Below are positions 50,518-58,832 of a stretch of 64,000 nucleotides of DNA, in pieces (the first letter of the stretch is position 1; each line of letters begins with the position of its first letter). Below the pieces are notes generated by a model. It did no database searches and was not told the origin of the DNA. It was given only the letters and a program-made list of their open reading frames with translations. The position numbers and the translations under genes were made by a program. The stretch is from Arthrobacter echini (lineage in GTDB: Bacteria > Actinomycetota > Actinomycetes > Actinomycetales > Micrococcaceae), in assembly GCF_004803505.1 (NCBI RefSeq), contig NZ_SSWH01000001.1, positions 248,001 through 312,000 on the forward strand, in the 5' to 3' direction.

Positions 50518-51191
50518 GAATCGTGATCGCCGATGACTCCGCACTACTGCGCGAAGGCCTCGCCGGCCTGGTCCAGCGCCAGGGCCACGACGTCGTCGCC
50601 CTCGCAAGCGATGCGCCCGGTCTGGTTGACGAAGTGCAACGCCTCATGGAGGGAGGCCAGATGCCGGACGTCGTCATCACCGACGTCCGCATGCCGCCCG
50701 GGATGGCAACGGACGGGCTCGACGCCGCCGTCCGGCTGCGGGACCAGTACCCGCACCTGGCGATCATGATCCTGTCCCAGTACGTAGCCCCCGTCCATGC
50801 GGCACGCCTGCTCGCGCAACCGGGTGCAGGCTTCGGCTATCTGCTCAAGGACCGGGTCTCGCGGGTCGCGGACTTCCTGCGCTCCCTGACCGTCGTCGCC
50901 GCAGGCGGAGTGGTCATCGATCCCGAGATCGCCGCTCGGTTGGCCGCTACTCGCACCGGCCCGCTGAACGCCCTCACCGACCGGGAACGCGAAGTCCTCG
51001 CCCTCATGGCAGAAGGACTCTCCAACAGCCAGATCTCCGCGACGCTGTCCCTCTCGGCGGGAGCCGTCGCCAAGTACGTCGCCGCCGTGTTCCTGAAACT
51101 CGGCCTACCCGCCGGGGAGGACAACCGCCGCGTCCGCGCCGTCCTGACCTACCTCACCGACCAGGACACCATTTTCCCTGCCGGCACCTGA
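50514..51191 (+). CDS. LuxR/NarL-family response regulator
   Basis: This 225-residue regulator has a receiver domain with acceptor D57 in PDVVITDVRMPPG and the conserved lysine in GYLLKDRVS. The C-terminal LuxR HTH is LTDREREVLALMAEGLSNSQ to KYVAAVFLKLGL, about residues 145-205. It is phosphorylated by the histidine kinase encoded immediately upstream and probably controls the divergent ABC exporter genes. The start GTG overlaps the kinase stop. Confidence 0.92.
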   Translation: MRIVIADDSALLREGLAGLVQRQGHDVVALASDAPGLVDEVQRLMEGGQMPDVVITDVRMPPGMATDGLDAAVRLRDQYPHLAIMILSQYVAPVHAARLLAQPGAGFGYLLKDRVSRVADFLRSLTVVAAGGVVIDPEIAARLAATRTGPLNALTDREREVLALMAEGLSNSQISATLSLSAGAVAKYVAAVFLKLGLPAGEDNRRVRAVLTYLTDQDTIFPAGT

Positions 51192-51253
51192 GGTCTCGTC
51201 GATCGTCCGGCGTTTCAGCAGGCTCAGAGCGTACCGGCGGCTTACAGTGAGTG

Positions 51254-51727
51254 ATGCGTCTGACCCGGGACCGCCGTCGACCACCTGCACAGCAGTTCGC
51301 GTGGGTCGCCCTGTTCGCCGTCCTGTCCGCAGGACTGTGGTTCGGCTGGTTCGCGTGGGACACCGAGTACCAGTTCAACTCGGCCACCGCGGAGATGACC
51401 GGACCCTACGCCGTGTGGCAGGGCGTGGGTGCGTTCCTGTGCGGCATCGTGGTGGTCGGTTTCGCCTACCGGATCCTGTTCTTTCCCGTCGCGCTGCTGG
51501 TACTCCCGGCGTCCTTCACGATCGCGTGGTCCACCACTGCTGCGGCAGAGGATTACTCCGGATTATGGGTCATAGGTGCCATCCTCGTCGCCTTCGGCTC
51601 GACCGCCGGCATCGCTCTGCTGCTCGGTGTCGCTGCCCTGATCGAGAAAATTGTCACCCAGTACCGAACCTCTGCCACTCGTCGGAGATCGGGAGAGACC
51701 GCTGATTCCGCGCCTCGCGACCGATAG
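51254..51727 (+). CDS. Small membrane protein, unknown function
   Basis: This 157-residue protein has about four membrane segments (AWVALFAVLSAGLWFGWFAW, VGAFLCGIVVVGFAYRILFF, LVLPASFTIAWSTTAAA and VIGAILVAFGSTAGIALLLGVA), with a charged C-terminus. No domain was recognised. TACAGT stands five bases before the ATG, suggesting its own leaderless promoter; it is 62 nt after the response regulator and convergent with the glycerate kinase gene. Confidence 0.7.
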   Translation: MRLTRDRRRPPAQQFAWVALFAVLSAGLWFGWFAWDTEYQFNSATAEMTGPYAVWQGVGAFLCGIVVVGFAYRILFFPVALLVLPASFTIAWSTTAAAEDYSGLWVIGAILVAFGSTAGIALLLGVAALIEKIVTQYRTSATRRRSGETADSAPRDR

Positions 51728-51765
51728 TCGATGACGGCGAGCGCTCCGGCGCGGTACCCGCCAGT

Positions 51766-52914
51766 TCAGGGCATCGGCTCCAGGAAAAGCGTGGTGCGTA
51801 TCTCCTGCCCGATGGTGCGCAGGAGTTCCGCCGACAGCCGCGGATCCCGGGAGGAGTCCTGGTCCGTGTAGTCGGTCAGGGCGTAGACCGAGCGCACCGG
51901 CAGCTCGGACCACCTCTCCTTCGGCAGAAGCGACCGGCCGACGACGGCGAGAACGGGGGTCACGCCTGCCCTCCTTGCAACAGCTGCCGGGAGCTTCCCT
52001 GCCAGGGTCTGCTCGTCGATACTGCCTTCGCCTGTGATGATCACGTCACAGCCCTGACTGGCGTCGTCGAAGCCGAGAAGGTCGAGGAAGAACTCCGCCC
52101 CGGAAACCTGCCGGGCGCCGAGCAGCGCGCAGGCGAACCCGAGGCCGCCGGCGCTCCCCGAACCGGCCGCAGACGCCACCGCCCTCGCTGAAGCGCACCC
52201 TGCTGCTTCGACGACGTCGACCAGATGGGCCAACCCGGCTTCGAGGAAGCTCACCTCCTCGGGGCCGGCGCCCTTCTGCGGTCCGAAAACCCGAGCGGCG
52301 CCGTCGGGCCCGAGGAGCGGGTTGCGGACATCGGAGGCGAGGACCAGCTCGAGATTCGCGAGAGCCGATGGAGGTGGAGCCTCGACGGAGTCGATCTCAT
52401 GCAACGCGCGGCCGTTGCCGTGGAGCGTTGTGCCATGCGCATCGTGAAAGGTGTACCCGAGGGCGGAGAGCATTCCCATTCCGCCATCCGTGCTGGCACT
52501 GCCTCCGAGCGCCAGGACGATGCGCCGGGGCCCTAGAGCAAGCGCATGCAGGATCACCTCCCCGAACCCTCTGCTCGAGGCATCCAGCGGAGCGAGTTCG
52601 TCGTGGGACAGGAGCGCCAGCCCGCAGGAGTTGGCCACCTCGACGACCGCCGTACTGCCGTCGAAAGCCACAGCCGCGACGACCGGCTGTCCGGTCGGCC
52701 CGGTCACGCTGATCTGCTGCCGTCCGAACCCTGCCGCGAGAGCAGCATCGACGCTGCCGTCGCCGCCGTCGGCCAGGGGAAGCAGTCGGCAGTCGACAGC
52801 CCCTTTGCCGGGGCCCTCCTGCAGGCCGGCGGCGAGCGCCAGGGAGACCTCGTGTGCGGTGAGGCTGCCCTTGAACGTGTCCGGAGCGATGAGTACGCGC
52901 GGTGTCCGTTTCAC
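51766..52914 (-). CDS. Glycerate kinase (GlxK/GarK type)
   Basis: This 382-residue glycerate kinase of the GK-II type converts D-glycerate to a phosphoglycerate with ATP. Signatures are LIAPDTFKGSLTAHEVSLAL (residues 7-26), ADGGDGSVDA, ALGGSASTDGGMGMLSALG and ITGEGSIDEQTLAGKLP. It is a cytosolic enzyme linking glyoxylate and glycerate to glycolysis. GGAGGGG eight bases before the GTG fixes the start; upstream in-frame sequence is not conserved. It is 85 nt downstream of the PaaK-like gene in the same direction. Confidence 0.92.
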   Translation of the reverse strand: MKRTPRVLIAPDTFKGSLTAHEVSLALAAGLQEGPGKGAVDCRLLPLADGGDGSVDAALAAGFGRQQISVTGPTGQPVVAAVAFDGSTAVVEVANSCGLALLSHDELAPLDASSRGFGEVILHALALGPRRIVLALGGSASTDGGMGMLSALGYTFHDAHGTTLHGNGRALHEIDSVEAPPPSALANLELVLASDVRNPLLGPDGAARVFGPQKGAGPEEVSFLEAGLAHLVDVVEAAGCASARAVASAAGSGSAGGLGFACALLGARQVSGAEFFLDLLGFDDASQGCDVIITGEGSIDEQTLAGKLPAAVARRAGVTPVLAVVGRSLLPKERWSELPVRSVYALTDYTDQDSSRDPRLSAELLRTIGQEIRTTLFLEPMP

Positions 52915-52999
52915 CCGTCGCCCCTCCGATCCAGGAGCGCGGTGACCCGCGGGCCGCCGGGCCCGCATGAGGCTGCTGACTCCGCCGGATCCGTGGATG

Positions 53000-54328
53000 T
53001 CAGGTCCGCGGCCGCAGATCGTAGATGCGGCGCAGCTTCCCGCTGGAACGTACGAGGGAGCCCTGCTCGACGATCCGCACCGCACACGTGGAGCCGATGT
53101 GCACCTTGATCAGCCGGCACAGCTCGGCCGCCGCAGCCGTGCCGTCGTCGGTACTGACGCCGTCGCGCAGCTCGATGTTGATGGCCAGCTGATCCATGCG
53201 CTGGCCCTCCGGCCGGCTCAGCTCGAGCTGGAAGTGCGGACTGAGCGCCGGGATGCCGAGCGCCAGCTCCTCCACCTGCGTGGGGAAGAGATTGACGCCC
53301 CGGATGATCACCATGTCGTCGCTGCGTCCCCGGATGCGCTCCATCCGGCGCATGCCGGGGCGCGCGGTACCCGGCAGCAGCCGTGTGAGATCGTGCGTCC
53401 GGTAGCGGATGATCGGCAGGGCCTCCTTGGTGAGCGAGGTGAACACCAGCTCGCCGGCGGCTTCGTCGCCGAGCACCTGCTCCGTGAACGGGTCGATGAT
53501 CTCGGGACGGAAGTGGTCCTCCCACATGTGCGCGCCGTCCTTCGACTCGACGCACTCCCCCGCGACTCCCGGCCCCATGACCTCGGACAGCCCGTAGATG
53601 TCGCACGCATCGAAGCCCATCCGGCCCTCGAGCTCCTGCCGCATGCCCTCGGTCCACGGCTCTGCCCCGAGCACGGCGGTCTTGAGCGACGTGGACCGTG
53701 GATCGATGCCTGCCGCAGCCATCGCGTCGAGGATGGTCAGCAGATACGTCGGAGTGGCGAGGATCGCATCCGGCTCGAAGTCGCGGATCAGCTGCACCTG
53801 CCGCTCGGTCTGCCCGCCCGAGATGGGGATGACCGTGCAACCGAGATGCTCGGCACCCGCGTGGGCACCGAGCCCACCCGTGAAGAGCCCGTACCCGTAG
53901 GCGTTGTGGACCTTCCACCCCTTCTTCACTCCGGACGCTCTCAGCGACCGCGCCACGAGCGACGCCCAGCGGGCCAGGTCACCGGCCGTGTAACCGACCA
54001 CCGTCGGTTGGCCCGTGGTGCCCGACGACGCATGGATCCGGGCAATCTGATCCTGCGGCACGGCGAACATGCCGAACGGATACGTGCTGCGCAGATCCTC
54101 CTTCGTGGTGAAGGGGAACTTCGCCAGGTCGCCGAGCTCGCGCAGATCCTCCGGGTGCACGCCGGCGTCGTCGAACTTGCGCCTGTAGAGCTGCACATTG
54201 GCGTAGGCGTGCTGCACGGTGGACCGGAGCCGCTCGAGCTGCACGGCCTCCAGGTGGTCCCGCGACCACGACTCCTCCGGATCGAGAGTGGCAGGATCGG
54301 CCGCGGAGGCTCGCAGGGTGGTTTCCAC
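53000..54328 (-). CDS. Phenylacetate-CoA ligase family protein (PaaK-like)
   Basis: This 442-residue adenylate-forming enzyme has the PaaK P-loop SSGTTGQPTVVGYT (101-114), IYGLSEVMGPGVAGEC, YRTHDLTRLLPG and the C-terminal GRSDDMVIIRGVNLFPTQVEE. Length and motifs match phenylacetyl-CoA ligases, which activate arylacetates. It is co-directional with the MFS transporter and the monooxygenase of this aromatic locus. Phenylacetate or a hydroxylated arylacetate is a plausible substrate; alone it does not prove a paa pathway, since paaABCDE genes are not in the window. Confidence 0.88.
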   Translation of the reverse strand: METTLRASAADPATLDPEESWSRDHLEAVQLERLRSTVQHAYANVQLYRRKFDDAGVHPEDLRELGDLAKFPFTTKEDLRSTYPFGMFAVPQDQIARIHASSGTTGQPTVVGYTAGDLARWASLVARSLRASGVKKGWKVHNAYGYGLFTGGLGAHAGAEHLGCTVIPISGGQTERQVQLIRDFEPDAILATPTYLLTILDAMAAAGIDPRSTSLKTAVLGAEPWTEGMRQELEGRMGFDACDIYGLSEVMGPGVAGECVESKDGAHMWEDHFRPEIIDPFTEQVLGDEAAGELVFTSLTKEALPIIRYRTHDLTRLLPGTARPGMRRMERIRGRSDDMVIIRGVNLFPTQVEELALGIPALSPHFQLELSRPEGQRMDQLAINIELRDGVSTDDGTAAAAELCRLIKVHIGSTCAVRIVEQGSLVRSSGKLRRIYDLRPRT

Positions 54329-54377
54329 ATGTGCTCCTTCGTGCAGCGCGGCGGCGTTCGTCGCGCGTCGATCGTAC

Positions 54378-55733
54378 CTACGGGCGGTTCAGGGCCTTGT
54401 CGGCGGCCGGGGACTCATCCGCCTCCAGCGGCGCACCTCTGGTCTCCTTCACCATGCTCACTCCGATGAACGAGATGACGCACAGCGCCATGATGTAGAG
54501 GGCGATCGACCCGGACCAGCCGGTCCTGCCCAGCAGTGCCTGCGCGATGAGCGGGGCGAAGGCCCCGCCGAGGATGGCGCCCAGGGCATAGCCGATGCCG
54601 ATGCCGGAGTAGCGCACTCTGGCCGGGAACATCTCCGCGTACAGCGCGGACATGGGGCCGTAGGAGAGACCGAGTCCGATGGTCAGCAGGAAGATGGCGA
54701 TGCCGTAGAGCCATACGTTCCGGGTGTCGATGAGCAGGAACAACGGGATCATCCAGACGAAGATCAGCCCGTAACCAATCTGGAACGTGCGGACGCGCCC
54801 GATGCGGTCGGACAGCACACCGCCGACCAGGGTGAAGACGAGCCATCCGAAGGACGCCAGGAGCGTGGCCAGGAGGACCGGTGCCGCCGGCATGCCGAGG
54901 GTCCTCTGTGCGTAGGAGGACAGGAACGCGATCACAAGATAACCGGCGGCGTTGTTGCCGATGAAGATGACGGCGGCGAGCAGCACTTCGCGCTTGTTGG
55001 TCCTCATGAGATTGCGCAGCGGGGTGGCGGTATCGCGCTTGCGCTCGATCATGCGCTTGAAGACGGGGCTCTCGGCGACGGCCGAGCGGATGAAGTAGCC
55101 GATGACGATCAGGACCACGGAGAGCAGGAACGGGATGCGCCAGCCCCACTCGAGGAACGCCTCGGCGGACATGGAACTGCGTAGCACGAAGAGCACGAGG
55201 GTGGCGAGGATCATGCCCACGGGCACGCCGATCTGCGGATAGGCGCCCCAGAAACCGCGCTTGTTCACGGGAGCGTGCTCAACCGCCATCAGCGCAGCTC
55301 CGCCCCACTCGCCGCCGGCGGAGAACCCCTGGAGAATGCGCAGCAGCATCAGGAGGATGGGCGCCCAGACACCGATCTGCGCGTAGGTGGGCAGCAGCCC
55401 GATGAGTGCGGTGGCGGATCCCATCAGCACCAGGGTGAACACCAGCATGGCCTTGCGTCCGATGCGGTCGCCGAGCCTGCCGGCGATGATTGCTCCGAGT
55501 GGGCGGAAGAAGAAGCTGATGCCGATCGTGGCCCAGGAGACCAACTGGGCCAGACCCGCGCTCTCCGACTCGAGCGGTCCGAAGTAGAGCGCAGCGAACA
55601 CGAGTCCTGCGGCCTGCGCGAAGATGAAGAAGTCGTACCACTCGATCGTGGTGCCGACCATCGTGCCCGCGAGGACCCGGCGATCCGCCGAACTCATGCG
55701 GGTGGGCTGCGGCTGCCCTGCTGCTACGGCCAT
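54378..55733 (-). CDS. MHS-family MFS transporter (shikimate/aromatic-acid type)
   Basis: This 451-residue twelve-helix carrier of the metabolite:H+ symporter group shows AGTMVGTTIEWYDFFIFAQAA at helix 1, motif A GRLGDRIGRKAMLV and the IGVWAPILLMLLRILQGFSAGGEWGGA hallmark (the RxxQGxxxGGE box). It probably imports an aromatic acid with protons. Its own promoter probably lies in the 175-nt gap before it, which holds an operator-like palindrome. The IclR regulator gene is immediately upstream. Confidence 0.92.
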   Translation of the reverse strand: MAVAAGQPQPTRMSSADRRVLAGTMVGTTIEWYDFFIFAQAAGLVFAALYFGPLESESAGLAQLVSWATIGISFFFRPLGAIIAGRLGDRIGRKAMLVFTLVLMGSATALIGLLPTYAQIGVWAPILLMLLRILQGFSAGGEWGGAALMAVEHAPVNKRGFWGAYPQIGVPVGMILATLVLFVLRSSMSAEAFLEWGWRIPFLLSVVLIVIGYFIRSAVAESPVFKRMIERKRDTATPLRNLMRTNKREVLLAAVIFIGNNAAGYLVIAFLSSYAQRTLGMPAAPVLLATLLASFGWLVFTLVGGVLSDRIGRVRTFQIGYGLIFVWMIPLFLLIDTRNVWLYGIAIFLLTIGLGLSYGPMSALYAEMFPARVRYSGIGIGYALGAILGGAFAPLIAQALLGRTGWSGSIALYIMALCVISFIGVSMVKETRGAPLEADESPAADKALNRP

Positions 55734-55823
55734 GAAAAACTCCTGTGTTCTGCGGTCGGTGGGCCTGGGGTTCCTGCCTCTGCAGCAGCCGAATGCGGCC
55801 CGCCGCTGGTCGGTGGCCCAAAC

Positions 55824-55851
55824 ATTACCGAACGATCGTTCATTCGGTAAT
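55824..55851 (-). promoter_or_regulatory. Operator-like palindrome upstream of the MHS transporter
   Basis: ATTACCGAA-N10-TTCGGTAAT is a perfect 9-bp inverted repeat with the inner palindrome GAACGATCGTTC. It lies about 90 nt upstream of the transporter ATG and is a likely regulator binding site. The regulator cannot be named from the site; the adjacent IclR protein is the natural candidate. Confidence 0.55.
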
Positions 55852-55908
55852 CATCTGATGAATTGTGTTCGGATTGTGACGTGCAGCACGAAACAGGTGC
55901 CGCACCAG

Positions 55909-56643
55909 CTACAGCAGTGCCTCGACAGCGCGAGCCGTCCGCGCCACCTGTTGCCCGAGATCGGCGACGTCATGATCGCTACTGACATAGACGACGGCGA
56001 GCGCGGCGGGCAGTTGTCCGGGCACCAGGATCGGCGCGGCGACCGAGCTGACGCCGGGAATGACCTCGTCGCAGCTCACCGCGTACCCTTTCGCTGCTGC
56101 CGCGTGCGACTCGTCGCGGAAGATCTCGTCCGGTGCGAGCTGTTCCCACCGTGCTTTCCCGAGTGCCGCCTGGATGGCGATGCCCGGGGCACCGGCGTCG
56201 AACCGGTGCCGGGAACCGGGCCGCTGGACGATCGTCCCCTCGCCGTGCGGTGGTTCGACGGCGACGAGCGTGACGCAGTGCCTGCGGTCCACGACGGCGA
56301 TGAACGCCGTCATCTGCGCGCGCGCCGCCAGCGCCGTGAGCTCCGGCAGAGCGACCGACTGCAGGTCGCGGGCGACACCCCGCGCCAGGCTCGCCATGCC
56401 CGGACCGATCCGGAAACCGCCGTCCGGATCCTTCAGCACGAGGCCGTGGTCCTCGAGCGTGCGGATGATGCGGTAGGCGATGGAGCGATGCACCCCGAGC
56501 GCCGCGGCGATGTCGGCGATCGTCATGGCGCCGGTCGCCTCGGCCAGGATCTCGAGGACGCGGATGCCCCGCGAGAGGGTCTGGCTCGGCGGCGTGCCTG
56601 CCTGTGTCCGGGGCGCCGTGTCGGCAACACCCAGCGCGTTCAT
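55909..56643 (-). CDS. IclR-family transcriptional regulator
   Basis: This 244-residue IclR regulator has an N-terminal winged helix-turn-helix (about 18-85: SQTLSRGIRVLEILAEATGAMTIADIAAALGVHRSIAYRIIRTLE) and a C-terminal ligand-binding domain (about 90-240) with GIAIQAALGK and VSSVAAPILVPGQLPAALAVVY. Aromatic-acid IclR proteins bind palindromes of the GTTCGATAATCGAAC kind, one of which lies before the monooxygenase promoter. Its ATG overlaps the monooxygenase stop (ATGA), so the regulator is co-translated with it. Confidence 0.92.
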   Translation of the reverse strand: MNALGVADTAPRTQAGTPPSQTLSRGIRVLEILAEATGAMTIADIAAALGVHRSIAYRIIRTLEDHGLVLKDPDGGFRIGPGMASLARGVARDLQSVALPELTALAARAQMTAFIAVVDRRHCVTLVAVEPPHGEGTIVQRPGSRHRFDAGAPGIAIQAALGKARWEQLAPDEIFRDESHAAAAKGYAVSCDEVIPGVSSVAAPILVPGQLPAALAVVYVSSDHDVADLGQQVARTARAVEALL

Positions 56644-58550
56644 CGGGCCGCCGTTGCCCGGATCGGGGCGGGCGCGAGGATACCGGCGAAGAACTGCCCG
56701 AGCTCCGCCGTCGCGCGCAGCGGCAGGACCGCAGCCACGTACTGGTCGGGCCGCACGACGACGACGGCACCCGCGCGGTCGATCCCGCGCAGGTCGAAGA
56801 TGTCGGACGCCGGATCCGCGGCGTAGACCAACTCGTAGTTCGTCAGGCCGAAGGGGCCGACGGCTGGTTTGAACTCACCCGGCACCCGGGCGATGTCCAC
56901 CGCGGTGTGGTCCTGCTGGTAGATCACCTTCACGTCGAACCAGGCGTCGCGGTCGGCATTCTCCGGCGTCGTCGCCAGGGGTGAGTCGGCGGCGGAACCG
57001 ATCCACTGTGCGAAGTCCGTCACCCCCGAGGCCGCTCCGGGCTCGGCCTCGTCGGCGAAGACGTAGATGCGCCATCGGCCGTCCGCGGTGGCGTGGTGCC
57101 CGAGGTGGAGGGGCACGCCGTCGCAGACGCGCACCACGGGCGCTGACTTGAAGCGCTTGCCGATCGGGAAGCCCTCCGCAAGGCCCTGGTGTGCATCATC
57201 GGCGACGAGCATGGACCGCTGGTACTGCGTCATGAAGCCTGCGGGGAACTCGGCCGTGCGGACGTAGAAGTCCTCCAGCTCCGTGGGGTCCTCGAACTCC
57301 TCCGGCCGTTTCGCCATGAGCGTGGACCACTGCTTGTCGAAGTCGATGAGATTCTTCGCCACGACCTGGCGTTCCTGGGAGTACGTCGCGAGCAGCGTCT
57401 CCGGGCTGCGGCCCTCGAGGACGTGGCCCAGCTTCCAGCCGATGTTGAAGCCGTCCTGCATCGACACGTTCATGCCCTGGCCCGCCTTGGCGCTGTGCGT
57501 GTGGCAGGCGTCGCCGGTGATGAAGACGCGCGGGGTGCGGGTGCCGGCGTCCTCCGGGCGGACGTCGTCGAACCTGTCGGTGAGCCGGTGTCCCACCTCG
57601 TAGACGCTGTGCCAGGCGACGTTGCGGACGTCGAGGGTGTAGGGGCTCAGGATCTCGTTGGCCTTGGCAATGATCTGATCGATGGTGGTGGACCTCACCG
57701 CTCCCCGGTCGTCGGGGGGCGTCTCGCCCAGATCCACGTACATGCGGAACAGGTGGCCGCCCTCCCGCGGGATCAGGAGGATGCTGCCGCCGCTGCCGGA
57801 CTGGATGGCGCACTTGCGGCGGATGTCGGGGAAGTCGGTCACCGCGACCACGTCCATCACGCCCCAGGCATGATTGGCGTGGTCGCCCTTCATGGTGCAG
57901 CCGATGGCCTCGCGTACACCGCTCCGCGCACCGTCGGCACCCACGACGTACTTGGCGCGGACCACGCGCTGCTGTCCCTCATGCTCGCCGCCGGTCGCGG
58001 TGAGAGTGACGGCGACCGGGTACTCGGCGTCGTCGTCGACCCGCAGACCGGAGAACTCGAAGCCGTAGTCGGGCTCCATGCGCGTGGGGGAATTCTTCAT
58101 GAACTCCGCGAAGTAGTCGAGCACGCGGGCCTGATTGACGATCAGGTGGGGGAACTCGCTGATGCCGGCGGGATCATCGACCGGGCGGGCCGTACGGATG
58201 ATCCGCGAGGGATCGTCGGGATCCGGCTTCCAGAAGGCCATCTCGACGATGCGGTAGGCCTCGTCGATGATGCGCTGGGCGAAGCCGAAGGCCTGGAAGG
58301 TCTCCACGCTGCGCGCCTGGATGCCGTCGGCCTGGCCGATCGCGAGCCGTCCCGGCCTGCGCTCGACGATCCGGGTGGTGATGTCGGGGAACTGCGAGAG
58401 CTGGGCGGCGGCGATCATGCCGGCCGGGCCCGTCCCGATGATCAGGACGTCGACGACGTCGGGAAGCTCCCGCGGACGGTCGACGCCGACACCCGCTGCC
58501 GGCTGGATCCGGGGATCACCGGAAACGTATCCGTGGTGGTGGAATTGCAC
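56640..58550 (-). CDS. FAD-dependent aromatic monooxygenase (class A, 3-hydroxybenzoate 4-monooxygenase-like)
   Basis: This 636-residue single-component flavoprotein hydroxylase has a GxGxxG loop (GTGPAG, 39-44), DG motif GADGARSGVR (204-213), GD motif GDACHTHSAKAGQGMN (346-361) and the C-terminal phenol-hydroxylase dimerisation domain from about residue 450. The size and layout match MobA-type 3-hydroxybenzoate 4-monooxygenase and phenol hydroxylase. Placed beside an hpa operon, it may hydroxylate 3- or 4-hydroxyphenylacetate to homoprotocatechuate, a role usually done by two-component HpaBC; this is inference. GAGGA precedes the GTG start. Confidence 0.88.
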   Translation of the reverse strand: MQFHHHGYVSGDPRIQPAAGVGVDRPRELPDVVDVLIIGTGPAGMIAAAQLSQFPDITTRIVERRPGRLAIGQADGIQARSVETFQAFGFAQRIIDEAYRIVEMAFWKPDPDDPSRIIRTARPVDDPAGISEFPHLIVNQARVLDYFAEFMKNSPTRMEPDYGFEFSGLRVDDDAEYPVAVTLTATGGEHEGQQRVVRAKYVVGADGARSGVREAIGCTMKGDHANHAWGVMDVVAVTDFPDIRRKCAIQSGSGGSILLIPREGGHLFRMYVDLGETPPDDRGAVRSTTIDQIIAKANEILSPYTLDVRNVAWHSVYEVGHRLTDRFDDVRPEDAGTRTPRVFITGDACHTHSAKAGQGMNVSMQDGFNIGWKLGHVLEGRSPETLLATYSQERQVVAKNLIDFDKQWSTLMAKRPEEFEDPTELEDFYVRTAEFPAGFMTQYQRSMLVADDAHQGLAEGFPIGKRFKSAPVVRVCDGVPLHLGHHATADGRWRIYVFADEAEPGAASGVTDFAQWIGSAADSPLATTPENADRDAWFDVKVIYQQDHTAVDIARVPGEFKPAVGPFGLTNYELVYAADPASDIFDLRGIDRAGAVVVVRPDQYVAAVLPLRATAELGQFFAGILAPAPIRATAAR

Positions 58551-58599
58551 GGGCTGTCCTCACGTCGTCGTGGTCGTGCCGATATTGAGCTGCCGATGA

Positions 58600-58614
58600 G
58601 TTCGATAATCGAAC
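58600..58614 (-). promoter_or_regulatory. IclR/PcaR-like operator before the monooxygenase gene
   Basis: GTTCGATAATCGAAC is a perfect inverted repeat about 50 nt upstream of the monooxygenase GTG. It matches, at 13 of 15 positions, the PcaR operator GTTCGATAATCGCAC that I recall for Pseudomonas. The IclR protein of this operon is the obvious ligand. Confidence 0.75.
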
Positions 58615-58769
58615 GGAGCGTTCTACTATCGCTTCGCAATGCTATGTGATCGGGAACACGTCGGCAAGGGCGGGGTGAAGGCCCGTGCCATGGGGCGAGC
58701 GCACTGCACATCGTCAGCTCAGGGTCAGTAATCGCCACCGGCTCATCAGAAGGGAAGCGCCGGAAACCC

Positions 58770-58812
58770 TTGACGACCTGCAGAAATCTACCTAAAATTC
58801 GTATACGATTTT
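58770..58812 (+). promoter_or_regulatory. hpa operon promoter with overlapping GntR-type operator
   Basis: TTGACG, 17 nt, TAAAAT gives a near-consensus -35/-10 pair (58770-58775 and 58793-58798). AAATTCGTATACGATTTT (58795-58812) is an 18-nt near-palindrome centred on GTATAC with a 10-bp core TCGTATACGA, overlapping the -10 and expected +1. This is the usual position for repression by the FCD-GntR protein encoded second in the operon. Confidence 0.7.
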
Positions 58813-58832
58813 GTATTCGACGAGGAGTGCAC

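Noticed and set aside
53000-54328. Evidence for a full phenylacetyl-CoA (paa) pathway.
   Set aside because: Only the ligase-like gene is present; no epoxidase or ring-opening genes lie in the window.
55829-55842. LexA (SOS) box before the MHS transporter.
   Set aside because: It matches 9 of 10 core bases, but it sits inside a longer palindrome and precedes a nutrient transporter, so a dedicated regulator is a better explanation.
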